Below, one piece after another: positions 27,415 to 35,354 of a stretch of 64,000 nucleotides of DNA. The translations under genes were made by a program, and so were the position numbers. Position 1 is the first letter of the stretch. Every line of letters starts with the position of its first letter. The notes under the pieces are model-generated. The model was given only the letters and a program-made list of their open reading frames with translations. It did not search any database and was not told where the DNA came from. Source of the stretch: Limibacterium fermenti (GTDB lineage Bacteria > Bacteroidota > Bacteroidia > Bacteroidales > Dysgonomonadaceae); contig NZ_CP159486.1 in the NCBI RefSeq assembly GCF_041902845.1, forward strand, positions 1,364,001-1,428,000, given 5' to 3'.

Positions 27415-28185
27415 ATGAAAAAAGTGTATTATGTATTTAGTTTACTCATTATGTCGAGTATGATTTTTGCATCCTGCAACAATGCTCAAAAGAAAGCGGA
27501 TGCCCAAGCGACAGATTCGGTGGAAGTAACTCCGGAAGACGAATGGATCACCCTTTTTGACGGCACATCCCTTAACGGGTGGCGCGGCTACGGACGTACC
27601 GATGTACCGGCAGCTTGGACTATTGAGGATGGTGCTTTAAAGATCAATGGTTCGGGAAAAGGAGAAGCCGGCGCTAAGGATGGCGGCGATCTTATTTATG
27701 ACCGGAAATTCAAAAATTTCGAACTTACCTTTGAATGGAAAGTGTCGGAAGGTGCAAATAGCGGTGTGCTTTATTTGGCTCAGGAAGTTGAGGGCGAACC
27801 TATCTGGAAATCGGCTCCCGAATATCAGGTATTGGATAACGAAAGACATCCGGATGCTAAATTAGGTAAAAATAATAACCGTCAATCGGCTTCTTTATAC
27901 GACCTGATCCCTGCTGTTCCGCAAAATTCAAAACCTGCCGGCGAATGGAATACCGGTGGTGTGTTGGTATACAAAGGAACGGTTGTTCATTCACAAAACG
28001 GTGAAAATGTAGTGGAATATCATTTGTGGACCGATGACTGGAAGAAATTGGTCGAAGGAAGTAAATTCAAAGGATGGGAAAACTTCATCAATGCCGGTGG
28101 TGAAAACCAAGAAGGTTATATCGGATTGCAAGACCATGGCGATGATGTATGGTACCGCAATATCAAAATTAAAGTTTTAGATTAA
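27415..28185 (+). CDS. DUF1080 (3-keto-disaccharide hydrolase/lyase family) lipoprotein
   Basis: The 256-residue protein has a lipoprotein signal (MIFASC, C21) and one DUF1080 jelly-roll domain at about 45-255: WITLFDGTSLNGWRGYG, FELTFEWKVSEGANSGVLYL, PEYQVLDNERHPDA, and the terminal GYIGLQDHGDDVWYRNIKIK, all hallmark segments. The family fold is that of concanavalin-like lectins; members act on 3-keto-glycosides made by Gfo/Idh/MocA enzymes, splitting the glycosidic bond by elimination or hydrolysis. It should sit in the periplasm or outer membrane. It lies between the Tat-exported oxidoreductase and the TIM-barrel lipoprotein and is followed by a good terminator. Confidence 0.9.
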   Translation: MKKVYYVFSLLIMSSMIFASCNNAQKKADAQATDSVEVTPEDEWITLFDGTSLNGWRGYGRTDVPAAWTIEDGALKINGSGKGEAGAKDGGDLIYDRKFKNFELTFEWKVSEGANSGVLYLAQEVEGEPIWKSAPEYQVLDNERHPDAKLGKNNNRQSASLYDLIPAVPQNSKPAGEWNTGGVLVYKGTVVHSQNGENVVEYHLWTDDWKKLVEGSKFKGWENFINAGGENQEGYIGLQDHGDDVWYRNIKIKVLD

Positions 28186-28201
28186 GCATCTTTTCATATA
28201 A

Positions 28202-28245
28202 AGAGTGTTCTTAATAGATGTTTCTATTAAGGATGCTCTTTTTTA
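28202..28245 (+). terminator. intrinsic terminator after DUF1080 gene
   Basis: A 16-bp stem (28202-28217 with 28224-28239, three G-T wobbles) around a 6-base loop, followed by TTTTTT. It argues against any start of the next gene upstream of 28260. Confidence 0.75.
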
Positions 28246-28259
28246 ATAATTGTATTACA

Positions 28260-29162
28260 ATGAAAAAACAGTCATTATTACTAATCGTAGTCCTGTTCTC
28301 CGGTCTGGTTGCTTTGGCCGGATGCAATCAACAGGCAAAATCAGGTGAAAGCAATGAAAGGCCTAAACAAAAAAAAGACCTCTATCTCCAATTGTATTCC
28401 GTACGGGACGATATCAAAGCCGATTTTCCGGGTACGATTGCGAAGGTTGCCGAGATAGGCTTTACGGGCGTGGAAGCGGCCGGATATGCCGACGGCAAAT
28501 TCTATGGATTGACTCCGGAAGAGTTTAAAAAAGCGATTGAGGGTGCCGGCATGCAAGTTCTTTCTTCACACGTCGGAAGACCGTTGGCTGAAAAGACTGC
28601 CGATACCAATTGGGAAGAAATTTGGCAATGGTGGGATACGGCTATCCAAGCTCATAAAGCAGCGGGCATGAAATATGTTATTGTTCCTTGGATCCCTGCT
28701 CCTAAGACGTTGGATGATGTAAAAGCGTATGCCGATTATTTCAATCAAATAGGGGAGAAAGTCAATGCAGCCGGTATGCGTTTCGGATATCATAATCACA
28801 ATTTCGAATTTCAGGAAATAGAAGGACAACCCATTTACGATTATTTCCTGCAAAATACCGATCCGAAAAAAGTATTCTTCCAAATGGATGTCTATTGGGT
28901 GAATCGCGGCGGAAAAACACCGGTCGAATATTTCAAAAAATATCCGGGAAGATTCGAAATCCTGCATATTAAAGATGAAAAAGAACTTGGACAAAGCGGA
29001 GCGGTCGGTTTTGATGCTATCTTCAATCATATTGCCGAAGCCGGAACAAAATATAATGTCGTAGAGGTAGAACGATATGACTACACTCCGTTAGAAAGCG
29101 TGAAAATGAGTTATGATTATTTGATCGATAGCCCCTTTGTAAAAGAAAGCTATTCGAAATGA
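28260..29162 (+). CDS. sugar phosphate isomerase/epimerase-like TIM-barrel lipoprotein
   Basis: The ATG at 28260 gives 300 residues beginning with a lipoprotein signal (LVALAGC, C22); a further upstream ATG at 28218 lies in a terminator loop. The AP-endonuclease-2/xylose-isomerase-like TIM barrel is seen in LYLQLYSVRDDIKADFPGT, VAEIGFTGVEAAGY, GMRFGYHNHNFEF, VFFQMDVYWVNRGGK and FEILHIKDE, which bring the usual metal-binding E, H, D and H. Lipidation places it in the periplasm, away from phosphorylated sugars, so an action on 3-keto-sugars or glycals (isomerisation or hydration), as for the BT2156-type relatives, fits better than the family name. A bidirectional terminator follows. Confidence 0.86.
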   Translation: MKKQSLLLIVVLFSGLVALAGCNQQAKSGESNERPKQKKDLYLQLYSVRDDIKADFPGTIAKVAEIGFTGVEAAGYADGKFYGLTPEEFKKAIEGAGMQVLSSHVGRPLAEKTADTNWEEIWQWWDTAIQAHKAAGMKYVIVPWIPAPKTLDDVKAYADYFNQIGEKVNAAGMRFGYHNHNFEFQEIEGQPIYDYFLQNTDPKKVFFQMDVYWVNRGGKTPVEYFKKYPGRFEILHIKDEKELGQSGAVGFDAIFNHIAEAGTKYNVVEVERYDYTPLESVKMSYDYLIDSPFVKESYSK

Positions 29163-29206
29163 TTTCAGATTTAAAACGGGATTATTAGTGTGATCATTCA
29201 CATACT

Positions 29207-29244
29207 AAAAAACTCCCTTGCGGAATTCCGCAGGGGAGTTTTTT
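29207..29244. terminator. bidirectional terminator between TIM-barrel gene and aldolase
   Basis: ACTCCCTTGCGG and CCGCAGGGGAGT form a 12-bp stem with one wobble around AATT. An A-run precedes and a T-run follows, so it can end transcription of both convergent genes. Confidence 0.85.
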
Positions 29245-29271
29245 ATAAAACCTTGAATTAAGAAACAGTTT

Positions 29272-30264
29272 CTAAGCTTTTCCGGCGCTGCCGAGAACCT
29301 TTTCCGTTTTGTGTTTGTAGAGTTTCTTCAATTCGTCACGAGCCGGTCCGAGATATTTACGCGGATCGAATTCAGCGGGTTTCAAAGCAAATACTTCCCG
29401 TACGGCTGCAGTCATCGCCAAACGTCCGTCAGAGTCTATATTGATCTTGCATACAGCCGAAGTAGCCGCTTTACGCAGTTGTTCTTCGGGGATACCGATA
29501 GAATCTTTCAAATGACCGCCGTATTTATTAATGGTATCCACATATTCCTGAGGTACGGAAGAAGAACCGTGAAGAACAATGGGGAATCCGGGGATTCTTT
29601 CTTCGATTTCTTTCAAGATGTCGAAACGCAATTCGGGCGGTACGAGCCGGCCGTTTTCGTCACGGGTGCATTGAGCGGGAGTGAATTTATTGGCTCCGTG
29701 CGAAGTGCCGATAGAGATAGCCAATGAGTCGACGCCGGTGCGGCTGACAAAATCCACCACTTCATCGGGTTCGGTATACGTGTGATGTTCAGCAACCACA
29801 TCGTCTTCGATACCGGCTAAGACACCCAATTCGCCTTCCACCGTTACATCGTGTTGATGAGCGTATTCTACGACTCTTTTTGTTAAGGCGATATTTTCTT
29901 CGTAAGGAAGGTGCGAACCGTCGATCATCACGGATGAAAATCCGTATTCGATACAACTTTTGCAGAGTTCAAAGCTGTCGCCGTGATCCAAGTGCAATAC
30001 GATAGGAATTTCGTAGCCTAATTCTTTGGCATATTCCACGGCTCCTTGGGCCATATAACGCAAAAGCGTTTGGTTGGCATATTTTCTGGCACCGCTCGAA
30101 ACCTGCAAGATAACCGGAGATTTGGTTTCTACGCAAGCCGAGATGATGGCTTGCAATTGCTCCATGTTGTTGAAATTGAAAGCAGGAATTGCGTATCCTC
30201 CGTCAATTGCCTTTTTAAATAGTTCTTTTGAGTTCACAAGACCCAATTCTTTATAACTTACCAT
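29272..30264 (-). CDS. fba: class II fructose-1,6-bisphosphate aldolase
   Basis: The 330-residue protein is of the zinc-dependent class II type, with LHLDHGDSFELC carrying the catalytic aspartate D93 and zinc ligand H94, VMIDGSHLPYEEN, the later zinc and phosphate loops GTSHGANKF and LHGSSSVP, and INIDSDGRLAMT. The enzyme cleaves fructose-1,6-bisphosphate to dihydroxyacetone phosphate and glyceraldehyde-3-phosphate in glycolysis and runs backward in gluconeogenesis. It is a single-gene unit with its own promoter motif and a shared terminator. The length is that of the longer class IIB group found in Bacteroidota. Confidence 0.95.
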   Translation of the reverse strand: MVSYKELGLVNSKELFKKAIDGGYAIPAFNFNNMEQLQAIISACVETKSPVILQVSSGARKYANQTLLRYMAQGAVEYAKELGYEIPIVLHLDHGDSFELCKSCIEYGFSSVMIDGSHLPYEENIALTKRVVEYAHQHDVTVEGELGVLAGIEDDVVAEHHTYTEPDEVVDFVSRTGVDSLAISIGTSHGANKFTPAQCTRDENGRLVPPELRFDILKEIEERIPGFPIVLHGSSSVPQEYVDTINKYGGHLKDSIGIPEEQLRKAATSAVCKINIDSDGRLAMTAAVREVFALKPAEFDPRKYLGPARDELKKLYKHKTEKVLGSAGKA

Positions 30265-30310
30265 TTTTTCTATTTGTTTTTATATTATACTGAATGATAG
30301 AATTGTGGTG

Positions 30311-30318
30311 CAAAAATA
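30311..30318 (-). promoter_or_regulatory. -7 promoter element for fba
   Basis: On the minus strand TATTTTTG matches the -7 consensus, with TTTC 20 bases before it as a three-of-four -33 match. It lies 47 bases ahead of the start codon. Confidence 0.5.
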
Positions 30319-30506
30319 GCAATTAATTGGCAATTGGTGAAATATTTTCCGAAAAGAGTCGGTCAAAATGCTGTGGTAAGGATAAAAATAATAAAATGGC
30401 GGTGAAATATTATTCTAATAAAATACTTGCGGAATCTCTTTTCTTACTATTTTTGTATTCTAATAGATGTTTAACTTGTAATGGTCTATGTGTTGAAAAT
30501 AGAATA

Positions 30507-30606
30507 AGAATCTGTTTAGATTTATTTTCCGATTCAAAAAGATTTGTTTTTTGAAGGTGAAGAATACTCTCATGACCGCCTTTCGTCAGCGATTTAAGCG
30601 GATTCC
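30507..30606 (-). repeat. 100-bp palindromic interspersed element, copy A (inverted)
   Basis: Copy A reads on the minus strand. Its end AGAATCTGTTTAGATTT (30507-30523) mirrors, imperfectly, the other end GGAATCCGCTTAAATCG. The centre contains TTCAAAAA/TTTTTGAA, able to form an internal hairpin. It agrees with copy B (31967-32066) over the whole 100 bases with scattered changes. The rest of the 390-base gap before alanine dehydrogenase holds only the fba promoter. Confidence 0.8.
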
Positions 30607-30656
30607 AAATTCCGGAAAAGGATGAAATCTCAAATATATTTATTAAATATTTTATT

Positions 30657-31763
30657 ATGATTATAGGAATACCCAAAGAAATTAAAGAGCAGGAGGGAAG
30701 AGTCGCAATGACCCCCGATGGAGTCTTCGAACTTACCCGTAGAGGACACAAAGTCTTTGTGCAAAGAGGGGCTGGTGTCGAAAGTCAATTACCGGACGAA
30801 AATTATCAACGGGCCGGGGCTGTCATTCTCGATCATATTGAGGATGTGTATGCAACTGCCGACATGATCGTGAAAGTAAAAGAACCCATTGAGAAAGAAT
30901 ATCCTTTGATAAAAAAAGATCAGGTGATATTCACGTATTTTCATTTTGCATCCAATAAAAAATTAACGGAAGCGATGCTTTCGAGTGGATCGGTTTGTAT
31001 TGCTTATGAAACAGTGATCGATAAAAATGGGGCGTTGCCGTTACTTATTCCGATGAGTGAAGTTGCCGGTCGTTTATCTATTCAACAGGGAGCAAAGTAT
31101 CTGGAGAAACCCCAGGGAGGAAAAGGAGTCGTGTTGGGAGGCGTTCCCGGCGTGAAACCGGCTGAAGTCGTCATTATTGGAGCTGGGGTAGTGGGGCATA
31201 ATGCCGCGCAAATGGCCGCCGGATTGGGCGCAAGAGTCAAAATATTGGATGTTAATTTAAACAGGCTTCGATACTTATCGGAAATCTTACCTTCGAATGT
31301 GGAGACGCTTTATTCCACAGAAATGTCTATAGCCGAATCGATTAAGACGGCTGATTTGGTTATTGGCGCGACCTTGCTGGTCGGAGCAAAAGCGCCGCAT
31401 CTGGTTAAACGTGAAATGTTGAAAGAGATGGTTCCCGGAACGGTAATGATTGATGTTTCGGTCGATCAGGGAGGTTGTTTCGAAACGACACATCCTACCA
31501 CCCACGCCCATCCAACGTATGAAGTGGATGGAATTGTTCATTATTGTGTCGCCAACATTCCCGGAGCGGTTCCGGTTACATCCACTCGCGCGCTCACCAA
31601 TTCCACGCTCCCATATGTGATTCGATTGGCTGAAAATGGATGGGCGGGCGCTTGTAAACAATTTCCTGATTTGCGAAGTGGCGTGAATATCGTAAAAGGA
31701 GAAGTCGTTTTCAAAAATGTTGCGGATTCGCTGGATTTACCTTATGTAGAATTAAACTTGTAG
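30657..31763 (+). CDS. ald: alanine dehydrogenase
   Basis: The 368-residue protein belongs to the alanine dehydrogenase/PNT family. Conserved catalytic residues K75 and H96 are present at the usual numbers, the nucleotide loop GAGVVGHNAAQMAAGLGARV starts at 175, and VMIDVSVDQGGCFETTHPTTH (about 262-282) carries the conserved aspartate. It converts L-alanine to pyruvate and ammonium with NAD, or the reverse, in the cytoplasm. The gene stands alone and is bracketed by inverted copies of the 100-bp repeat (A and B), which is unusual for a housekeeping gene and may mark past movement or inversion. Confidence 0.95.
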   Translation: MIIGIPKEIKEQEGRVAMTPDGVFELTRRGHKVFVQRGAGVESQLPDENYQRAGAVILDHIEDVYATADMIVKVKEPIEKEYPLIKKDQVIFTYFHFASNKKLTEAMLSSGSVCIAYETVIDKNGALPLLIPMSEVAGRLSIQQGAKYLEKPQGGKGVVLGGVPGVKPAEVVIIGAGVVGHNAAQMAAGLGARVKILDVNLNRLRYLSEILPSNVETLYSTEMSIAESIKTADLVIGATLLVGAKAPHLVKREMLKEMVPGTVMIDVSVDQGGCFETTHPTTHAHPTYEVDGIVHYCVANIPGAVPVTSTRALTNSTLPYVIRLAENGWAGACKQFPDLRSGVNIVKGEVVFKNVADSLDLPYVELNL

Positions 31764-31966
31764 GAAGAGAATGTCACTCTGCGGCGTGACGGTAAAAAAG
31801 TAAATAATCCATGCGAACGATGACGGGTGGAGCTCACCTCGTGTGGAAGGCCTGCTCGAACCTTAAGTGTGAAAACGGACTTTGTGTGGAAAAAAACGGA
31901 CATGCGGGTGCATTATTCTGCTCATATCCTTTGTACTTAGCGGAAATTTTTTTTCCTTTGTTCGTA
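31764..31966. other. gap after alanine dehydrogenase
   Basis: No gene is supported in the 203 bases before repeat copy B. An open frame (31811-32068) runs through it into the repeat but resembles no protein I know. Confidence 0.4.
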
Positions 31967-32066
31967 AGAAACGATTTAAATTCCTTACGAAAGGTGGTCA
32001 TGAGAGTATTCTTCGCCTTCAAAAAACAAATCTTTTTGAACCGCGAAATAAATTTAAATAGATTCT
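31967..32066 (+). repeat. 100-bp palindromic interspersed element, copy B
   Basis: Begins AGAAACGATTTAAATTCC and ends with the imperfect inverse AAATTTAAATAGATTCT. It is exactly as long as copy A, in opposite orientation, 1.36 kb away on the other side of alanine dehydrogenase. It ends 43 bases before the DUF3467 start. Confidence 0.85.
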
Positions 32067-32109
32067 GAATAGAATTGAAAGAGAACCCCAATGAAATATT
32101 AATCGACTA

Positions 32110-32421
32110 ATGGAAAATTTAGACAAACAAAATCAAATACAAATAGAATTGGGTGAGGACGTGGCCCAAGGAACTTATTCGAACTTGGCAATCATTTCGC
32201 ATTCCACGTCGGAGTTTATTATCGATTTTATCCGCATAGTGCCGGGAATACCCAAAGCCAAGGTAAAGTCGCGTATCATCCTGACGCCCGAACATGCCAA
32301 GCGGTTGTTATTCGCTTTAAAAGAGAATATCGACAAGTTTGAAAATGCCAACGGTCCGATTCGCATGGGGGGCGACCCCGGAGGTTTTCTGCCGCCTATC
32401 GGAGGCATAGGGCAGGCGTAA
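32110..32421 (+). CDS. DUF3467 protein
   Basis: The 103-residue cytoplasmic protein has the DUF3467 pattern: QIELGEDVAQGTYSNLAIIS, TSEFIIDFIRIVPG, SRIILTPEHAKRLLFALKEN and a glycine-rich tail (GGDPGGFLPPIGGIGQA). It has no signal peptide or membrane helix. The role of the family is not known to me; it is widespread in bacteria and resembles a small regulatory or chaperone-like protein. It precedes the cytochrome bd genes by 64 bases in the same direction and may be co-transcribed with them. Its stop codon runs into a heptamer microsatellite. Confidence 0.88.
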   Translation: MENLDKQNQIQIELGEDVAQGTYSNLAIISHSTSEFIIDFIRIVPGIPKAKVKSRIILTPEHAKRLLFALKENIDKFENANGPIRMGGDPGGFLPPIGGIGQA

Positions 32422-32448
32422 TGATGTATGATGTATGAAGGATGATGT
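32421..32448. repeat. heptamer microsatellite after the DUF3467 stop
   Basis: Four degenerate copies of ATGATGT start inside the stop codon overlap (taATGATGT) and fill the gap toward cydA. Confidence 0.65.
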
Positions 32449-32485
32449 GTATACGGTATGAATTAATTTAAATATACAACAGTCT

Positions 32486-34078
32486 ATGGAATTATTAAGT
32501 GTATCTGCAGTTAACTGGTCGAGAGCACAATTTGCACTCACCGCCGGATATCATTGGTTGTTTGTTCCGCTGACCATCGGGTTGGCGCTCATCATGTCTG
32601 TCATGGAAACGATCTATGTGAGAACCGGTGATCCAAAATGGAAAAGTACCGCCAAGTTCTGGCAAAAGATTTTCGGAATCAATTTTGCCATTGGCATAGC
32701 AACAGGTATCATCCTGGAGTTCCAATTCGGAACGAACTGGTCGAACTACAGTTGGTTTGTCGGGGATATTTTCGGTGCGCCGTTGGCCATCGAAGGGATT
32801 GTGGCGTTCTTCCTGGAGGCGACCTTTATTTCGATTATGTTTTTCGGATGGAACCGGGTAAGCAAGAACATGCACCTGGCTTCGACGTGGCTGGTGACGC
32901 TGGGGGCGACCTTATCGGCGTATTGGATTCTGGTGGCGAACGCCTGGATGCAATATCCCGTGGGGATGGAGTTCAACCCCGACACGGTACGGAATGAAAT
33001 GAACGATTTCTGGGCCGTCATCTCTTCGCCGATTGCCGTGAATAAGTTTTTGCATGCCGTATTTTCTTGCTGGGGATTCGCCGCGGCGTTCGTGTTGGGC
33101 GTAAGCAGTTGGTATCTGTTGAAGAAACGCCATCAGGACTTCGCGTTGAAGAGTATTAAGGTCGGCATGATTGTGGGCCTTTCCGGTTTTGTGCTGTTGG
33201 CCGTCACCGGTGACGGGTCGGGACACGAAGTGGCTCAGAAGCAGCCGATGAAGCTCGCCGCTATGGAAGGTCTTTACCAGGGCAAAGAAGGCGCGGGGCT
33301 GATTGCCGTGGGGATGTTGAATCCGGCAAAACAAGCTTATAACGACCGGGTGGATCCGTATCTTTTCAAGATGGAAATACCCAAACTGTTGTCGTTGTTG
33401 GGCTATCGCGATGCGAATGCCTTCGTGCCCGGCATCGAGAATATTATCGACGGGGGATATACGTTGCCCGACGGTACGGTCGCTCTGTCGTTTCGGGAGC
33501 GTAAAGAGCGTGGCGAGAAAGCTATACAGGCGTTGGCCGACTACAAGACGGCGACGGCCGAAGGGCGCCTCGACGATGCGGCTCAACATAAGCGGATTCT
33601 GGACGAAAACTACGCGCATTTCGGTTACGGCTATCTCGAAAGCGAGGCCGACCTGGTTCCCGATGTGCCGTTGACGTTTTATACGTTTCACCTCATGGTG
33701 ATTATCGGATGTTATTTCATCCTGTTCTTTTTGATCGTCTGGTATTTCGTTCATAAGAAGAAAATGCACACGGAGCGCTGGTTGCAATATGTGGCCTTGT
33801 GGAGCATTCCGCTCGCATACATCGCGGGGCAGTGCGGATGGGCGGTTGCCGAGATGGGCCGCCAGCCGTGGACGATACAGGATGTGCTTCCGGTACAGAC
33901 GGCCGTGTCGGCGGTTGCGACCGGCAATATCGTGGCGACGTTTATTCTCTTCGCAATCATATTTACCGGAATGCTTGTGGCTGAAGTGACGATTATGGTG
34001 AAGCAGATAAAAAAGGGGCCGGATTTCCCCCCGGAAGTTTCGGGATCAAACAGATTGATGGAGATTGATGAAGATTGA
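32486..34078 (+). CDS. cydA: cytochrome bd ubiquinol oxidase subunit I
   Basis: The 530-residue polytopic membrane protein has the haem-ligand histidine in AGYHWLFVPLTIGLAL (H23), IEGIVAFFLEATFISIMFFG with the haem-region glutamates, NKFLHAVFSCWGF with the second haem histidine, and the quinol-loop signature KQPMKLAAMEGLYQ. An extended Q loop follows (roughly 265-405), then PLTFYTFHLMVIIG and WAVAEMGRQPWTIQ with the haem b558 methionine. It oxidises menaquinol and reduces oxygen to water at low oxygen tension. cydB follows after 27 bases. The C-terminal codons coincide with the start of a 10-base microsatellite. No cydX is seen downstream of cydB. Confidence 0.97.
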   Translation: MELLSVSAVNWSRAQFALTAGYHWLFVPLTIGLALIMSVMETIYVRTGDPKWKSTAKFWQKIFGINFAIGIATGIILEFQFGTNWSNYSWFVGDIFGAPLAIEGIVAFFLEATFISIMFFGWNRVSKNMHLASTWLVTLGATLSAYWILVANAWMQYPVGMEFNPDTVRNEMNDFWAVISSPIAVNKFLHAVFSCWGFAAAFVLGVSSWYLLKKRHQDFALKSIKVGMIVGLSGFVLLAVTGDGSGHEVAQKQPMKLAAMEGLYQGKEGAGLIAVGMLNPAKQAYNDRVDPYLFKMEIPKLLSLLGYRDANAFVPGIENIIDGGYTLPDGTVALSFRERKERGEKAIQALADYKTATAEGRLDDAAQHKRILDENYAHFGYGYLESEADLVPDVPLTFYTFHLMVIIGCYFILFFLIVWYFVHKKKMHTERWLQYVALWSIPLAYIAGQCGWAVAEMGRQPWTIQDVLPVQTAVSAVATGNIVATFILFAIIFTGMLVAEVTIMVKQIKKGPDFPPEVSGSNRLMEIDED

Positions 34079-34091
34079 AAACAGATTGAAA
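34052..34091. repeat. decamer microsatellite spanning the cydA stop and cydB leader
   Basis: Four copies of agattgaWgR/agattgaaaa run through the last codons of cydA (MEIDED) and the 27-base gap before cydB. Confidence 0.65.
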
Positions 34092-34105
34092 AAGAACTAT
34101 AGATT

Positions 34106-35260
34106 ATGATCACATACGAATTTTTACAAAACTATTGGTGGTTTATCATCTCGTTGCTGGGAGGCTTGCTGGTGTTTCTGCTCTTTGTACAAGGCGGTCA
34201 GTCCATGCTGCATTCCCTGGGACGCACGGAAGATGAAAAGAAATTGCTTGTGAACGCTTTGGGGCGCAAGTGGGAATATACGTTTACCACGCTTGTCACG
34301 TTTGGCGGTGCATTTTTCGCTTCGTTCCCGTTGTTTTACTCCACGAGTTTCGGCGGCGCATACTGGGTGTGGATGATTATCCTGTTCTGCTTTGTGCTGC
34401 AAGCCGTGTCTTATGAGTTTCAGTCGAAACCCGGAAATATTTTCGGGAAGGGCACTTACCGGGCGTTTTTATTTATCAACGGCGTGCTCGGTACGTTCTT
34501 GTTGGGTGCGGCGGTCGCCACGTTCTTCACCGGCTCGGAGTTTACCGTGAACAAAGGCAACATCGTCGGCCTGGGCGATGCAGGGCCCGTTATCAGCCAA
34601 TGGCAGAACCCGCTGCACGGAATCGAAGCGCTGGGCGATGCCCGGAATTGGTTCTTGGGGCTTGCCGTATTGTTTCTGGCCCGTACACTGGCGAGTTTGT
34701 TCTTTGTGAACCGCTTGAATCATGATATATTGGTAGACCGCTCACGGAAGTTCACCTTATATAACGGCGTTCCTTTTGTGGTGTTTTTCCTGGCGTTCCT
34801 CATCTGGACGTTGGTCGCCGACGGCTATGCCGTGAATCCGGAAACGAAAGTGGTCTTTCTCGAACCGGCCAAATACTTGCATAACTTTCTCGATATGCCC
34901 CTTGTGTTGATCGTATTTTTACTGGGTGTGGTCGGCGTGCTCTACGGCATTTTCGCTACCGTATTCCGCCCGGAATACAATAAAGGTATTTGGTTCGCTG
35001 GTGTCGGAACGGTGCTTACCGTGACGATGCTCTTTCTGGTTGCCGGCTACAACCACACGGCGTATTATCCTTCTTCTATCGATTTGCAAAGCTCGCTGAC
35101 CGTTCAGAATTCCTCTTCGAGTGAATTCACGTTGGGAGTGATGTCGATTGTGTCGCTGCTCGTGCCGTTCGTCCTTGCGTATATTTTCTACGCTTGGAGG
35201 GCATTGGAGAAGAAATCGCTCGGGCTGGACGACCTTCAGGCCGATGAGCATTCGTATTGA
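34106..35260 (+). CDS. cydB: cytochrome bd ubiquinol oxidase subunit II
   Basis: The 384-residue membrane protein has about nine helices. It begins YEFLQNYWWFIISLLGGLLV and shows the CydB pattern VQGGQSMLHSLGRTEDEKKL and a hydrophobic core of paired helices (LFINGVLGTFLLGAAVATFF, NRLNHDILVDRSRKF). It pairs with CydA to hold the bd oxidase in the membrane; it binds no haem itself in classical enzymes. It is encoded directly downstream of cydA. A 14-bp hairpin with a T-run ends the operon. Length and start are normal. Confidence 0.96.
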   Translation: MITYEFLQNYWWFIISLLGGLLVFLLFVQGGQSMLHSLGRTEDEKKLLVNALGRKWEYTFTTLVTFGGAFFASFPLFYSTSFGGAYWVWMIILFCFVLQAVSYEFQSKPGNIFGKGTYRAFLFINGVLGTFLLGAAVATFFTGSEFTVNKGNIVGLGDAGPVISQWQNPLHGIEALGDARNWFLGLAVLFLARTLASLFFVNRLNHDILVDRSRKFTLYNGVPFVVFFLAFLIWTLVADGYAVNPETKVVFLEPAKYLHNFLDMPLVLIVFLLGVVGVLYGIFATVFRPEYNKGIWFAGVGTVLTVTMLFLVAGYNHTAYYPSSIDLQSSLTVQNSSSSEFTLGVMSIVSLLVPFVLAYIFYAWRALEKKSLGLDDLQADEHSY

Positions 35261-35265
35261 TTGGA

Positions 35266-35298
35266 GATTAGAGATTAGATATGAAAGATTAGATTGAT
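35266..35298. repeat. heptamer microsatellite after cydB
   Basis: Degenerate copies of GATTAGA follow the cydB stop codon by five bases and merge into the terminator stem. Confidence 0.6.
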
Positions 35299-35333
35299 GT
35301 TTGCTGAAGGCAAGGGCAGGCATCAATCTTTTA
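35291..35333. terminator. terminator between convergent cydB and pcm
   Basis: AGATTGATGTTTGC pairs with GCAGGCATCAATCT over 14 bases (two wobbles) around an 11-base loop, then TTTTAT. Confidence 0.75.
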
Positions 35334-35354
35334 TCAATCTTCACCAATCTTCCA

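Noticed and set aside
31811..32068. 85-codon frame between ald and DUF3467
   Set aside because: Half of it is repeat copy B; no similarity to known proteins.
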